Below are positions 20,264 to 32,000 of a stretch of 37,187 nt of DNA, piece after piece. Source of the DNA: Gloeopeniophorella convolvens. Taxonomy: Eukaryota; Basidiomycota; Agaricomycetes; Russulales. The DNA lies in the NCBI GenBank assembly GCA_022496205.1, contig WTXD01000125.1:1-37187 (forward strand), written 5' to 3'. Position 1 is the first letter of the stretch; each line of letters starts with the position of its first letter. Both the position numbers and the translations under genes were made by a program. The notes beneath the pieces are model-generated. The model did not search any database, was not told where the DNA came from, and worked only from the letters and a program-made list of their open reading frames with translations.

Positions 20264-20983
20264 TTACACTAAGAGCCAGCCCAGTACCTCCACCGCGATG
20301 TATGAACCATTTTTGATGATAGAGCGCTCACCAATGACCTTCACCATCGCTGTAGTACCAAGTCCTCCGAGCAGTAATCGTATCACTATCCCTAAAAACA
20401 GTGATGCCACACGTAGGCGATGAGCGCGCCCACCCTCAACGAGAGTCGCATCATCGTTGTCGCCTTCGAAGTCGCTGAACCACCAGGCGGCCACAATACT
20501 CAGCATGCTGAACGCTGCAGCGGAAATCACGTATGCGAGCGTGAGAGCACGACCTATATGCGGTGTGGCGGTAGGGCAGAGGGCGAGATAAGCGGAGACC
20601 TGATGGGCATCTTCTGGCAGATTCGAGCTTGCAGAATCCGTGCGAGTACTGTTGGTAGTTATGGGAAGGGTTCCTTGGGGGAGAAGAGCAGCGTGTGGAC
20701 TATAGGCATCGAAGGTACAGATAAGCAGAGGGAGGCATATCGCAAGACGGACAGGGACGACCAGTGTCCCGCAGGCTAAGCGCAGACGAAGGATTCCAGG
20801 AGGCATGTGGAGTAGGCTGTGACGGGCGGTTTGGAAGAGATTACGGGCGGCCAGGGAAAGAGAGAAACACTTGGGTGACTCGCAATGAGCCGGGTTATGG
20901 ATTACGGACGCATATACATAAGACCCGATGAGGGACGATCTTGAGCTTGAGAGTGCGTATCCATTCGTTTCCGCCGGAGGCAT
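20264..20983 (-). CDS. Putative multi-pass membrane protein (exon 1)
   Basis: The minus-strand frame runs from ATG 20983 (or the inner ATG at 20806) for up to 239 codons and meets a strong splice donor, GTAAGT, near 20269. From residue 60 it reads as a signal anchor (LVVPVRLAICLPLLICTF), a polar loop with several N and T, then hydrophobic spans ALTLAYVISAAAFSMLSIVA, VASLFLGIVIRLLLGGLG and IAVEVLGWLL, separated by an acidic FEGDNDD loop. This alternation is typical of a membrane protein. I do not recognise the family and cannot fix the downstream exons; a short exon ending soon after 20190 is one option. Confidence 0.4.
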   Translation of the reverse strand: MPPAETNGYALSSSRSSLIGSYVYASVIHNPAHCESPKCFSLSLAARNLFQTARHSLLHMPPGILRLRLACGTLVVPVRLAICLPLLICTFDAYSPHAALLPQGTLPITTNSTRTDSASSNLPEDAHQVSAYLALCPTATPHIGRALTLAYVISAAAFSMLSIVAAWWFSDFEGDNDDATLVEGGRAHRLRVASLFLGIVIRLLLGGLGTTAMVKVIGERSIIKNGSYIAVEVLGWLLV

Positions 20984-21518
20984 GTATACCTGTTGCAGTA
21001 CTATAGATGGCGCAGGCGGCGTACATGCGTTCGTCGAACCTATGCGATGAGTGAGGGCGATATATGATGGAAGTTCGCAGCTAAGTACCCCCGACGCGTC
21101 TCGAGTGCTCTATAAGAATAAGCAGTCATATCATGACCCAGCGTGAAGACGATCGTTACAGTGGCGGATGTACAGTTGTAAGTATCAGAATTGCGCGTGT
21201 ACGCTCGCGCGTGAAATCCTTGCCGGGTTGCAAATGATACATATTTCCGGGCCGGCTGCATACTATATTGGTTGCGGCGCTTCGGGCTGCGGCGCAGCGG
21301 CATACTTAGCGCCAACGGGACACCGCCCTCTGGCAACCGCCAGCCGCTGCTCCATTGAGGCTAACTTGCAAGCCGCTTGGAGCTTCCCGGAGGGGCACAA
21401 GACGGGCGTTGAACGTTGAAGCTCTTGAAGCGTTGATCTCCTGTGACCGGACCCGCTACTTACTACTACTGCACCACCTTCACCCGCTCTCGCTACGGAC
21501 CCAGGGCCATACTGCGAG
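20984..21518. other. Intergenic
   Basis: Promoter region between divergent genes. No element was recognised. Confidence 0.4.
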
Positions 21519-22749
21519 ATGGTCCACCAATTCCGTAGACAGCCACTCAAGGGACTGTACTTGCTTTACGAGCTCATCGCCACAACCTTCTTCCGCCTCC
21601 CTTATTGGGTATGCCGAAATTCGTTCAGGTCTCTCAGACCTAGGACATCCTGGTCTCTGTTGAAGGCCGTGCTCATAAGGGTGGTGCAACGTTCGTACTT
21701 GATCACAGCGAGGTATGCATGTACTCCTGTCTCATCGATGAGCTGAGGCTGAGTTACTATAGGGTCGGTGGCATAAAGTTCATTGCGGATCACACCAGAA
21801 TCAGCCAAGGAACCAACGTAAAGCATGTCTGGCTCAACCCTACCCCCGACTTGTTGAACGACAAGCTCCGTGCGTGGTGCGCTGACGCGAGTGTTGCACC
21901 CGCTAGCATCCCTGGGTATTGGGTGGACAGGAAGGACCTCGACACGCCTGTTGGCACCGCACCACGTCCTGGCGAAAAGGTCATTTACTCTCTACACGGA
22001 GGCGCATATACCCGGTACTCAGCGAGCCCGGACGACATCAATGCTACCATCCTTAACGGACTGTTGAAATATTGCGACGGTGTCCAGCGGATCTTCGCTG
22101 TGGAATATCGCCTCTCACGCGCGGCGCCGGAGGACCCCCCGAACACGCCTTCCCTGCTGCGTTGCTGGACGCCCTCGCCGGATACGCCTACTTGGTTCAA
22201 ACGGTCGGATTCGCACCAGAGGATATCATCCTGGAAGGGGATTCTGCCGGAGGAAACCTCGCTCTGGCGTTGACGCGATACCTCGTCGAGAATGTGGGAC
22301 GCGCTGGCCTACCCGCCCCACCTGGCGCACAAATTCTCCTTTCGCCGTGGGTGAATCTCGCTCCGAGAATTCCACTACCGGGTTCGCGCGCTGCCGCCAA
22401 CATCAATGCTGACTACGTCGTGATACCCTCGGTCAACGCTTACTCACGACGCGCCTACCTTGGTCCGCACGACGAGCTCGACCCCTACATCTCGCCCGGA
22501 AACGTAGACCCACGCATGCCGCATGTCTCGTTCGACGGCTTCCCACGCTCTCTAGTCATCGCAGGAGGTGCCGAGTTTCTCATCGACGAGATCGCTGTAC
22601 TAGTGGAACGCATGAAGAGGGATATGGGTGAAAAAGTGGCATACTACGAGGCGCCGGACGCGGTCCATGATTACTTACTCTTCCTCTGGGCCGAGCCAGA
22701 GCGCACGGCTACGCTCCAGGAAATTTCCAGGTGGCTGCGAGTCGCGTAA
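21519..22749 (+). pseudogene. Alpha/beta hydrolase (HSL type), copy 1, frame broken once
   Basis: Exon 1 is 21519-21712, then a 50-nt intron (21713-21762), then 21763-22749. The protein opens with a hydrophobic anchor (LYLLYELIATTFFRLPYWV) and continues with HVWLNPTPDLLN, the oxyanion motif HGG (SLHGGAYTRYSA), the nucleophile elbow GDSAGGN, and HDY near the end (DAVHDYLLF). These are the marks of hormone-sensitive-lipase-type esterases. Between EYRLSR and GA..PP.HAFPAALLDA, at 22118-22126 in CGCGCGGCG, the frame shifts (two bases too many or one too few); copy 2 has no shift there. All catalytic residues are present on either side. It is therefore a very young pseudogene or a sequence error. 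Intron position and phase equal those of copy 2, so the two are paralogues. Confidence 0.85.
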
Positions 22750-23388
22750 GCACTGTCCTGTGCATAGCTATCGTTTTTTTAATTCCATTTTCACCTGAGT
22801 CCACGCACACTTCGACTATCCACTTCGTTACTTGCTTTGTCAATTTAACGTATCGTTGCAGAACTCCAAGGTTGTGGCCTGGCGAGGTGTGATTTGTTGC
22901 GATCGGATCGCGCGCGCAGCGCGTGTGCGCGAGCTCTCCCCGCACTCGCTCGGAAAGTCGGTGTCGTGCGCGCGTGGTTTCAAGCTTGCGCGGCAGCCAA
23001 TCAAAATAGTTTTATTATGGACTCTAAGTAGCATAAAAGCGATGTACTTACGACGCGCAAACGCTGCGCGTTTGCCGAGAATCGACCGTTCATTCAACAT
23101 AATTGACGTTCAAACTTTGGTTCCTCGTGTCACTTATAGTTTGCTTATGGTCATTCTTGAGTTCGATACAACCCTGAGTCTTTCTAGCCTTGCTTTCTTC
23201 GCATTCGAACGAGAACTTGGAGATTAAGCCAATAAGTGTCATATCAACACTCGGGCCCAATGAGAGACCCGGAGAAGTTCGAATTCAGGCGTAGAAAATA
23301 TAAGACCTCGAGCCGGGGTCGCCTGCGATCCAATTAGATACATAACAGCAGACAAGATACAACATCGCGGAATATCTAGCTCGATTCA
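22750..23388. other. Convergent intergenic region
   Basis: No gene. Contains a short hairpin, GCAAACGC-TGC-GCGTTTGC (23057-23075), and an alternating CG stretch near 22905-22935. Confidence 0.4.
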
Positions 23389-25243
23389 TTACGTATATTT
23401 CTCTTCGTCCATGTCGTCCCAGGGCCAGTGCGCCATGATCTCCGCACGTTCCTCCTCCGACGTGGCCTCCGTCAACGCCTCCTCCTTCATCTGCTTGCAG
23501 AGTGCCACGGCCTCCTCGTAGTGCTGGTTGCGCACCCAGCCCTCCGGCCCGAGGCCGAGCATATTCTGCCACACCTCGAAAGCCTTGTCTGCTTTTCTCT
23601 GTACTTCATCAAGCTTCGTCGTCTCGCGTACGTCCTCGGCGTCGAACACGAGTGGACACGGCGAGCCTTTCCCCGTGAGCGTCTCCCACCTCTCCGTTGC
23701 TCGTATGAGCGCAACTTTCAGCTCGAGAGTCTCGCCCTCCCACGGGTTACTGGCGTGGTGGAAGAGGCGGCTGCGGAGCACGCACATGGGGTCCGTCAAG
23801 GCATCGTAATGGGATTTGTTGCACTCCTCCGTGTTCTGGACGTAGTGGTAATGGATGAGGCGACGGCGGTAGACTTCCTCCGCTTCGGTTCGCTTGGTTT
23901 CGTCCAACTCGTCGAAGTTTTCCGGTAGCGAAGGCAGCGTCATAGATTGCGAGACAGGATCGTCGTGGTTCTGGAGGCGTTGGGGTACGCCGGAAAGGAT
24001 AAATAGGGGCAGGATGAGGCGTGTTGCCAATCGAGCAGACTGACGACTTGCCAGCCAGAGTCGGACGACCTCCGAACGACGATATCGCTCTGCTGGAGGT
24101 CTGGATGGCGGATGCAGAAATGACCGAGGGCGGGGTCCCTAGGGACGAGCGACGATGCGATGAGGAGATAGCGCTTCAAGTTCTCGATATGGGCCGACGG
24201 CGACTGCTCCTGGTACTGGTAGCCATCCCTCCTCTCGCGGCGGAACGGCAAGAGCGGTTGACCGAACTGCTCGAGACAAGCCAGTTCCTTGCGGGCTGCC
24301 GCTACGAGCGCTGCTTCGGCGCTTTCGTCTGGAGTATCGGTTGGTTCAAGGGTGTAATAAAAAAAAGACAGAAAGCGGTATACAGGGTCTCCGGTCCACG
24401 TCGAGCTGTGATCTCCTGCCATACCACATAGGCAGTCTCGTATCTGGACCAACGCAGAAACGCTCGTCTTTGAGTGGGATGGCCGCCTTCCCGGCCACCT
24501 TCTCCAGGTCGCGGGCGTAGTAGAGGCTTCCGCCAGCGGGGAAAGAAATCGACATCATTTGAGACTCGAGTTGAGCAAGTTGGCGCAAGATTGAAACGAT
24601 ATCCGATTCCCCCAGCTCCAGCCATACATCGCTGAGTTTCGTACCTCTTATAAATTCCATAAAGATGTACTCAGTCTTCGCCGCGTTGTCTGACGCAGGC
24701 GAGTATCCGTATACCTGGGGAACAGGCAGCCCCGAGGAACGGAGGAGCTCCATTGTGGCTACTTCGCTGGCCACAGCGTAGTACTTGGGAACCGTAGCCG
24801 GGTACGGAATACGAGCGACCATTTGGAAGTCGTCGCACAAGGTGATGAGGAAGGTACGGTTGAATCCGCCCTCAGCGAGCTTTGAAAGGTTGACGACATC
24901 AGCAGGACTTCGACCAACGGACTGCGCTGCAAGTCGACGTAGCCCCTCGACGTCGAAAACGAGCCTCCGCTCTGCGTGGCGAAGAGCATCATTAAATCTG
25001 AACAAGTTGGATTACAAGTCAGAAATATACGCTATAGAACAACGTGTATGAGACTTACCCCCAGCGCCCTGACGTGTAGTCGAAAAGGTCGTCATGAGAA
25101 TTTGCCATGATGGGGAAGGCGCGACATGGCACCAAGCGTGTCGTGGTGGAGATGTAGCCCGTGAAGGAAGAGTATAACGATCGCGGTGAGGTGGGAGCTT
25201 TCAGCGAGTTAAAGACGAGCCTCGCGCTCCCAAGGCAGGGCAT
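23389..25243 (-). pseudogene. AIM9-like phosphotransferase (APH-fold kinase), frame broken once
   Basis: Exons on the minus strand are 25059-25243, 24384-24997 and 23389-24328 (introns of 61 and 55 nt), about 579 residues. Landmarks: LFDYTSGRW, LAEGGFNRTF (nucleotide loop), VARIPYP, EVATMELLRSSGLPVPQVYGY, EYIFMEF, FCVGPDT, the catalytic loop HPDLQQSD and LLDWQH, then FDELDETKR. This is the fungal group related to yeast mitochondrial AIM9; substrate unknown. The first 45 residues from ATG 25243 hold several R and K and no acid, a plausible mitochondrial targeting sequence; ATG 25108 would omit it. The usual catalytic-loop N (HxDx4N) is D at about 348. One base appears missing near 24015 (GAT instead of GATT), which shifts the frame after DWQHAS. 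Otherwise the coding sequence is intact, so a sequence error is possible. Confidence 0.85.
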
Positions 25244-25759
25244 GCCAATGCATGTGCATTTGTATACCGCAGCAAGTGACGCTACACTAAGGCGCGGTCG
25301 TCGAGTACTCTACGGCGCGCCTAAAGAGAGGCTGCACAGCCTTTTCTTGACGGGCCGGGCCGGGCCGGGCCGACGAGACCAACAGTCCCCCACACACTCC
25401 CACACAGCACAGTTACCCACATACACGTCTGGTACTCCGAGCAGCGCTCCGGCGGAGAACCTCCTGTCCCGATATCCTTCACTGTTACCTCCAAACACTT
25501 CCGCCTTATAATTCGAACCTAGTGGAATCCACTTACAGCTCATTGGCTAGGGTGTTGCGCATGCACTCAGATCCACCGTGTTCTCCGTCGTACCCAACTG
25601 GGCTGTGCTGACATGGCGTCCATCAACATCACGACATCGTCAATAAGCCCCAAGATACTTGCGGGATACTTAATTAGAACGATGTGGAATAACCTGGTGC
25701 CAGCGCCGCTTCCTCACACAACCCCATCCCCCCGGTAGCCTCATCATCTCTAGATCACC
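25244..25759. other. Divergent promoter region between kinase and hydrolase copy 2
   Basis: About 500 bp with no gene; it contains the CGGGC repeat and, further right, a long stretch with no recognised element. Confidence 0.45.
25351..25372 (+). repeat. CGGGC pentanucleotide microsatellite
   Basis: Four tandem copies of CGGGC followed by a partial unit. It may form structured DNA in the promoter region between two divergent genes. Confidence 0.8.
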
Positions 25760-27007
25760 ATGGTACACGAACTTACCAGCCAGCCGTGGCGGGGCGTTTA
25801 CCTCTCCTACCAACTTATTACCACCATCTTTTTCCGTCTACCGTTCTGGGTACTGCGCAACGTTCCGAGGTCGCTTCGGCCACGGCCATCGTGGTCGCTG
25901 AAGAAAACGCTCATGATCAAACTCATCAAGCATCTCAGTGCAATAAGTTCGAGGTGCGTGTAGCGTTGACAGAGTCAGAGATCCATTTTGACACCGTGCA
26001 GGACAGATTCTTTGAAAAGGCCTCTCACTGACCATACAAACGTGGCGCAAGGCCCGGACATCAAATATGTGTGGCTTAATCCCACTCCTGACCTCCTGAA
26101 CACCGAGTTAAGGAAGTGGGCTGCGGCGGCAAATGTCGCTCCTGTGAGCATTCCCGGATACTGGCTGGACGCGCCGGGGGAAGATGTACCCATCAATACA
26201 CCACCCCATCCTGGCGAGAGAGTCCTGTATTCCCTTCACGGCGGGTCGTACATTCACTATTCCGCAAGCCCACATGACATGCTCTCCAACATCCCTCGTG
26301 GCATCCTAGAACACTCCAAGGCTACGGGCCTGCGCCGCGCCTTAACTCTCGAGTACCGACTTTCACGCGGTGCTCCTCACCCTCCCGCAAACGCGTTTCC
26401 AGCTGCTCTACTCGACGCAATCGCCGGCTACGCGTATCTCACGCAGGTCGTCGGGTTCGCTCCGGAAGACATCGTTGTCGCGGGCGATTCGGCCGGCGGT
26501 AACCTTGCGATTGCTCTGGTGCGCTATTTGATAGAGAATGTCGGCATGGTTGGCCTCCCTCCTCCACCTGGGCGACTTATCCTCCTTTCACCTTGGGCGG
26601 ACCCCTCGCGCACGGACGACCAGTGCACTACTCGCTCGCGCGCCAACGGTACCATTGATTTCCTCGGTTCTCCTGGCAGTCCGATGGGGCAATACTCCCG
26701 CCGGGCGTTGGTCGGCCCTCTAGCCGATGGTCTGCTCAACCGCTATGTCTCTCCCGCTAGCGTCAGCCCCAATGCACCCTCTGTATCCTTCAAGGATTTC
26801 CCACCATCCGTCGTACTTGCGGGCGGCGTAGAGAGGATCATCGACGATATCGACGAGTTGGTCAAGCGCATGAAACGCGACATGGGGGCAGACAAGGTGT
26901 TGTATCACGTCGAGCCAGACGCAGTGCATGATTATACCGTCTTCAAGTTCTTTGAGCCGGAGAGGACTAGCACTTTGCGGGCAATCTCGAAGTGGCTGAG
27001 GAGCTAG
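25760..27007 (+). CDS. Alpha/beta hydrolase (HSL type), copy 2
   Basis: Exon 1 is 25760-25953, the intron 25954-26001 (48 nt, GTGCGT..GTGCAG), exon 2 26002-27007; 399 residues with no break. An N-terminal hydrophobic segment (YLSYQLITTIFFRLPFWVL, residues 14-32) suggests membrane anchoring. HGG is at 144-146, the nucleophile Ser 228 in GDSAGGN, a likely acid at Asp 346 or 347 in RIIDDIDEL, and His 374 in DAVHDY. It belongs to the hormone-sensitive-lipase-like (family IV) esterases; the ester or amide substrate is unknown. The paralogue at 21519-22749 lies on the same strand with the kinase gene between them. Confidence 0.92.
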
Positions 27008-27882
27008 CTCGCTGGGATCGCCGCTCCCGTTTCGTATGGTGAGGATTCGAGAAGTCCGGCGATCGCACCCACCGAGCACTTACGTATTGCCTCAAGATAC
27101 ACTCTATCTTCCAGTAATATTCCCGGATATCCTTGCACGCGGCCTACCGACATATTCTATCGCTACCACTGGTGCTTCGCTCATTCTCCGTCTTTTTTTC
27201 TCAAGAACGAGTCCGAAGTTAGAGGCTATCTTTAGAATAAGCCTCGACTGCGTTCGGCTTCTGTACGTTTCGAGAACCCGTAGGTGGCCGTTCCCTGAAA
27301 TATAGCTCATTCTCTATCACAGATCCATGCGGGAAGAAACATTGGGTGGTATCGCTCAGTAAAGTTGTGATGCGTCGTTGGTCGACAACCGCCAGGTGTG
27401 GGACCTGGAAGACGTGGACCCATGCAAGCGCATCTCGATGCCGATCTTCGACTTTGGGCGCTTAGGTTGCGTCTCACCGATATTTCGGGCATCCGCGGTT
27501 GGGTACTAAACGAGCAAAGGTGGGTCTTCTCCGTGAGAGGAACACACGCGCTTTGGTAGCCTCACTGATGAATATCGTCAACCTAGCATACATGACAGCC
27601 CTTCCTTGCAAGCGACGATCTAAAGGCCGTGAAATTTCGGTCATTTATGGTTCGTCTGTGCGGTAGGGATTCGATCTATCGTTCCATTCGTGGTAGAGAA
27701 GGTGGTTCTCACAATTATGCATGACGAGGTGCTAAGTAATGAAAGTCCCCGGTAATGAAAGACTAGATGTACATTGCCTGTTCCACTTCTACAAAGAATT
27801 CAAACAGAGCGATAGTTAGAATAAGGATACCTGAGCTCCGCCTAAACAGAACGTGGTATGTAGGTGTAACCACCGCCACCAT
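27008..27882. other. Convergent intergenic region
   Basis: Between the hydrolase and the membrane-protein gene; only short frames on both strands and no recognised RNA gene. Confidence 0.45.
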
Positions 27883-29087
27883 CTATACGACATCCTTGAC
27901 TGAACTATAACTCGAGCGGCGGTCCTCACCGGCGGTCTTGAGCTGTGGCATGGCGATCTCCGGAGCAAGGCCCTGCCCTGCATCTGTGAATGCGGTCGTG
28001 GTGTAGCCAATCCGCACTTGTGTGGGTGCAGGCTGCGACCACGTCATGGCACCGCCGCCACGGCCGTACCGTCTCGACGACGTGTTTGACAGACCAAGGG
28101 CCACGCGAATGAGAATGAGAGTGGGGGCGATGCCCTATATACACAGTAAGTATAGTTTGTCTCTGAGTAAGCGAGAGCTGTACGCACGTATATTTGCACT
28201 GCAACGACCGCAAGGATACCCTGTGCAGGATGGTGTATGGCAAAGAGGACGACAAAGATGAGTTGCACGACTAGGTAGAGCGCGCCGCTCTCGATGATTA
28301 TGTCAAAAGCGGCGCGGCCAGCACCTGATGAAAGATGTACGCCGCGCAGATCGCGGTTGCTTGCGGGGGAGAGGTACCAGATGCGGATAGCGATGAGTCC
28401 GGTCACGATAACGTTTGTGCAGAGTGGAAGAGTCCAGCCTGCCAGACCCAGTGGGACAAGCGAACTCGGCACGATTGGTGAGGAGGGATTGACACTCAGA
28501 AGCAAGTGGACGGTCTCCGCGATGCAAACTGAAGCAATGGTCACGTGAGACCACGATAATGACTGAGCAATCAGCACGAACCGACGCCAGCGATCGCACT
28601 GAGAATTGGCACGACGATGATCCAGTAGTTTCTGGACCAGAGAAGCCAACAACGATAAATGAGGATCATCTCGCCAACGAAGTCCGCGATTGAGATGAGG
28701 ATGTCAGCGCCAACAAGCACATTGGTCTCGTTCGCGAACCCGGAAACACCTGTCGTCGCCTAGAGAAACAATGAGGAAAGCTCAGACAGTGTGATGATTG
28801 AATCGCGCACTAAGACTTTGTAAAAGTGGTTGAACTCGAGACCGAAGTGCGCGGTGCAAAGCAGGTACAAAAATACGCTGGCGATGGTAATGGGCATGTT
28901 AGACCGACCCTTCTCGCGCGCTCGCTTGAGCATCAACACCGTAGATACGATGAATAGGATTGTATAGCACCCTGGGGCTAGATTAGCGAGCGGGATCTCG
29001 CGTAGTGACTCCGACGGCAGACGCACCATAGCAGAACGCCTCGCAGCCAAAGCCAATCAAGGCGGCCATGTCATTGTCGATCGCCAT
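27883..29087 (-). CDS. Seven-span membrane protein, five exons
   Basis: Exons on the minus strand are 29027-29087, 28811-28977, 28582-28759, 28188-28528 and 27883-28134; introns are 49-53 nt and all phases agree, giving 332 residues. The protein opens MAIDNDMAALIGFGCEAFCY and has hydrophobic spans YTILFIVSTVLML, ITIASVFLYLLCTAHFGLEF, LVGADILISIADFVGEMILI, YWIIVVPILSAIAGVV, VPLGLAGWTLPLCTNVIVTG, ALYLVVQLIFVVLFAI and ILAVVAVQIY..APTLILIRVALGL. The polar tail is rich in G, T, S and R. This is another large uncharacterised membrane family of mushroom-forming fungi, often receptor-like in layout; ligand and function are unknown. An alternative ATG lies at 29070. Confidence 0.82.
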
Positions 29088-32000
29088 GCTCGCTCAGGCG
29101 AGGCGGGGGACTGGTATGGGGCAAGGGGGTAGGCGCAGGAGCCATGACCGTGTCGGGATAAATAGACTGAGCGAACCGGCGACCGAGTGCAAAAAGGTGC
29201 AAAAGTTGCAGGCAGGAAGGCAGCACGCCAGATATTCAGGTACGGGAGGCCAGTTCTAGAAGAGGAAGATGCTTGCCGGATGTCAGTGCCCGAACCGATC
29301 TGGATCTGGCCGATGTGCCGGCGCCAAGAGCGGCGAAACCTTTCGACCGAGGACTCCCTCCTCCATCGCTCTCTCCCGAAGGACCTAAGAGGTACCCACA
29401 AGGCACTTATCCAGAGCATGCTATCAGCCATCGCCCTCCATCGCTATGCGGAGGTAGTGCGCTGGACACCTGTAACGATACTTCAGTACTCGACCTCGGG
29501 GCATATGATGAAGCGTCGAAGGCCGAACCCGACTCGGCCACATTATTATGTAGATAGACGTACAAGTTAGAAGCGTTCGAAGCGTTCAAGAGATGCGCCG
29601 AACCCAGGGCAATATGACGGTGTGGTTGCAAAGCAACAGTTGGCGCATCATGCGCGCTGCACATGCATGCGCTGTGCAGTCACGCCACTTCTGACAAACG
29701 CAGTCTCGGCGGCGTCTCACTTCCATCTCCCATCTCCGTTGCAGCTCAGCGAAAATATTGAGGCGTCCCTCACCCCTCGCACTCCTTTATGGCCATCATA
29801 TACACAGTCCTATAATCCTATGTAAGCGTTGCCCCACATGTCCATGGTGCCACCCTTCCCGCGGTTTTCAGCACCCCCTTGCACCCTAATACACCAGAAA
29901 ATTTTAGGTTCCGGCGTAGTCATCAGCAACTTCATTTGAGGAGGCCACCTTCGTTTTTCGCAGAACCGCCATGGGAAGCGGCCGCGCGGCCGCTTCCATA
30001 AAAACATCTTGCATATATCCCTCACTGGCTGCATCCTGACAATCATGCGGAACCGTATGTCACGCCCTGTCTAAGATCGCCGAAGAACCAGTAAATGACA
30101 GTTTGGTTTCCATAGAATGAGCATGTACGCGTGCTGCGTTGAGCTTCTTCTTGCCAGCTCTAACTCTGCTTTGCCCTAGCTAGGCCGGGCTAGGCCACTA
30201 AGCCCATTTTACGCGCGAAAAATATCATCTGCTACTTATCACATAACCTAGTGCACCGGCGGGCCGCTATAGCGCGCAATTCGGACCCCTTCGTGCCCGG
30301 TTCCGCCAATGGCCGCGGATTACCGGGAAGTGAAGCCCTCCCAACGAACTGTTCCACTGATCGATCGACATGTGAGACAGACACGATGAGTAAAGGGAGA
30401 ATGAGCCCTCTCTGCGGGTCCTCTACTCTGGCCTTGGGATGCCATGCGCCTGACCCACAGCTGCCCAGGGGAATAGTTTTACCGTCGAGGTGGGCCATGT
30501 CGCCATTTGCTCAACTACTCGAGTGTGTGCTTCGATCCAGTTCGCCCCTTGAAACCGTCGCTGACGATGGCATAGAACTCGAACATGACAGCTAGGTCAT
30601 ACTTAAGACAGCGAGCGCGATAGGGTGGGAATCTGTAGCAGTTCAGAAGGCCTTCGTAACCTTCAGGTACCTCCCCTCGATGCTTGATTCTACGCCACCA
30701 CCGGCCATCCACTACTACGCCACTCTCCCGACGCACGTCCACGCCGCATTTTCGCGAGTACCATGGGCAGGTGCTGAATCGAGGGAGCAAGTATGCTCAG
30801 CTCATCATCCGTTCCTCAATGGATTGCGTCGGTATCAAAGAGGGACGCTGTCCATTTCTTGACAGCACAGAAGTCCGACTCGGTCTGTTAGGTGCCAGTA
30901 ATTCCAGGTTAGGCGCTCATCCTGTTCGATGGTCTCGCAGCGTTTTCTGATTTGCTTAGATAGCAACGAACTCAAAAAAACATGCTGTTCATGGGACCTC
31001 AGAAGGACTCCTCTTCCTCCCCCGGACTTCGGAAGCTCCATGTAGTATGTGACGCTCAAGCGCCTCTTCGTAAGGCATAAATAAACTGCAATGCGGCTGC
31101 CGCGTATGGTGTTCGTGGGCTCTGCTGGCGACTTTGCACATATCTTCGGCTCAGCTGTCACCCATTGTGCGGAACTTTCTCCATCCCCTTCAATGCCGTC
31201 TTGTGCGTCGAAGTCGTATCGATGGAGGACCAGAGGCTTGCCTTCGGAATCAGCAGACCTTCTTTCACCCTCGATCGAGTCCGTCCGAGCCGGACTCTAG
31301 CAATCATTTGTTAGCCAAGCCTCCAGATTGGTTCTGTGTAAGACTGCACCGATGGTGCATTCCCTTGATGTGTGTACGCTTGGCCGTCGTGATCGACTTG
31401 GTCGTTGGTCTACCCAAGTTGGTGTGCCAGCGCGCTAGATATTGTGTACTACTGTCGCCCATGGCTACACCTTTCGGTCCCACCGGTCCTGCAGCGCGAT
31501 ACCAGGTGGCTGGTGATGCTAGACAGGAACAGTCTTCAACTGCCGAAGGGATCTTCTGGGTCCAGAATAACCGGGTGTCTGTCGTAAAAGGCACGAGCCT
31601 CTATGAGCACTCGGGCTGCACTCAAATCTCTATCCGTTCATCAACAGCATCCTCACCGGGCTTTCGATACCTCCGACCTCCCGCAGCCCCAAGCCTTGAT
31701 AAAAGCCACCTGCCCTGATCGATAGAGTATTTCGCGCGAGCTCCCGTTTAGATCCATCACAACACCATCCAGCCGGGTATACCTCAGTGCTTGGCGCGAC
31801 TACACTCCCATCCCTTTGCTCTTCTCCTACCCTAATCCCTCGATATCGAGCAGTTGCTATACGATCACTCCAGTCCAGCGAACGCAGCGCTGGCGGAACC
31901 GGACCCGTTGTAGCGGAGAATAAATCGTGGCGTATTGTCGTGGCGCGTAACGCGTAAACTGACACATACTCGATCTCCGCACGCGTGGTTGTGTGCCTGC

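Noticed and set aside
25505..25530. GGTTCGAA on the minus strand, similar to the B box of tRNA genes
   Set aside because: The following bases break the T-arm and no A box or acceptor stem can be drawn.
27665..27680. GGATTCGATC, similar to a tRNA T-loop
   Set aside because: Flanking bases do not pair into a T stem and no cloverleaf is possible.
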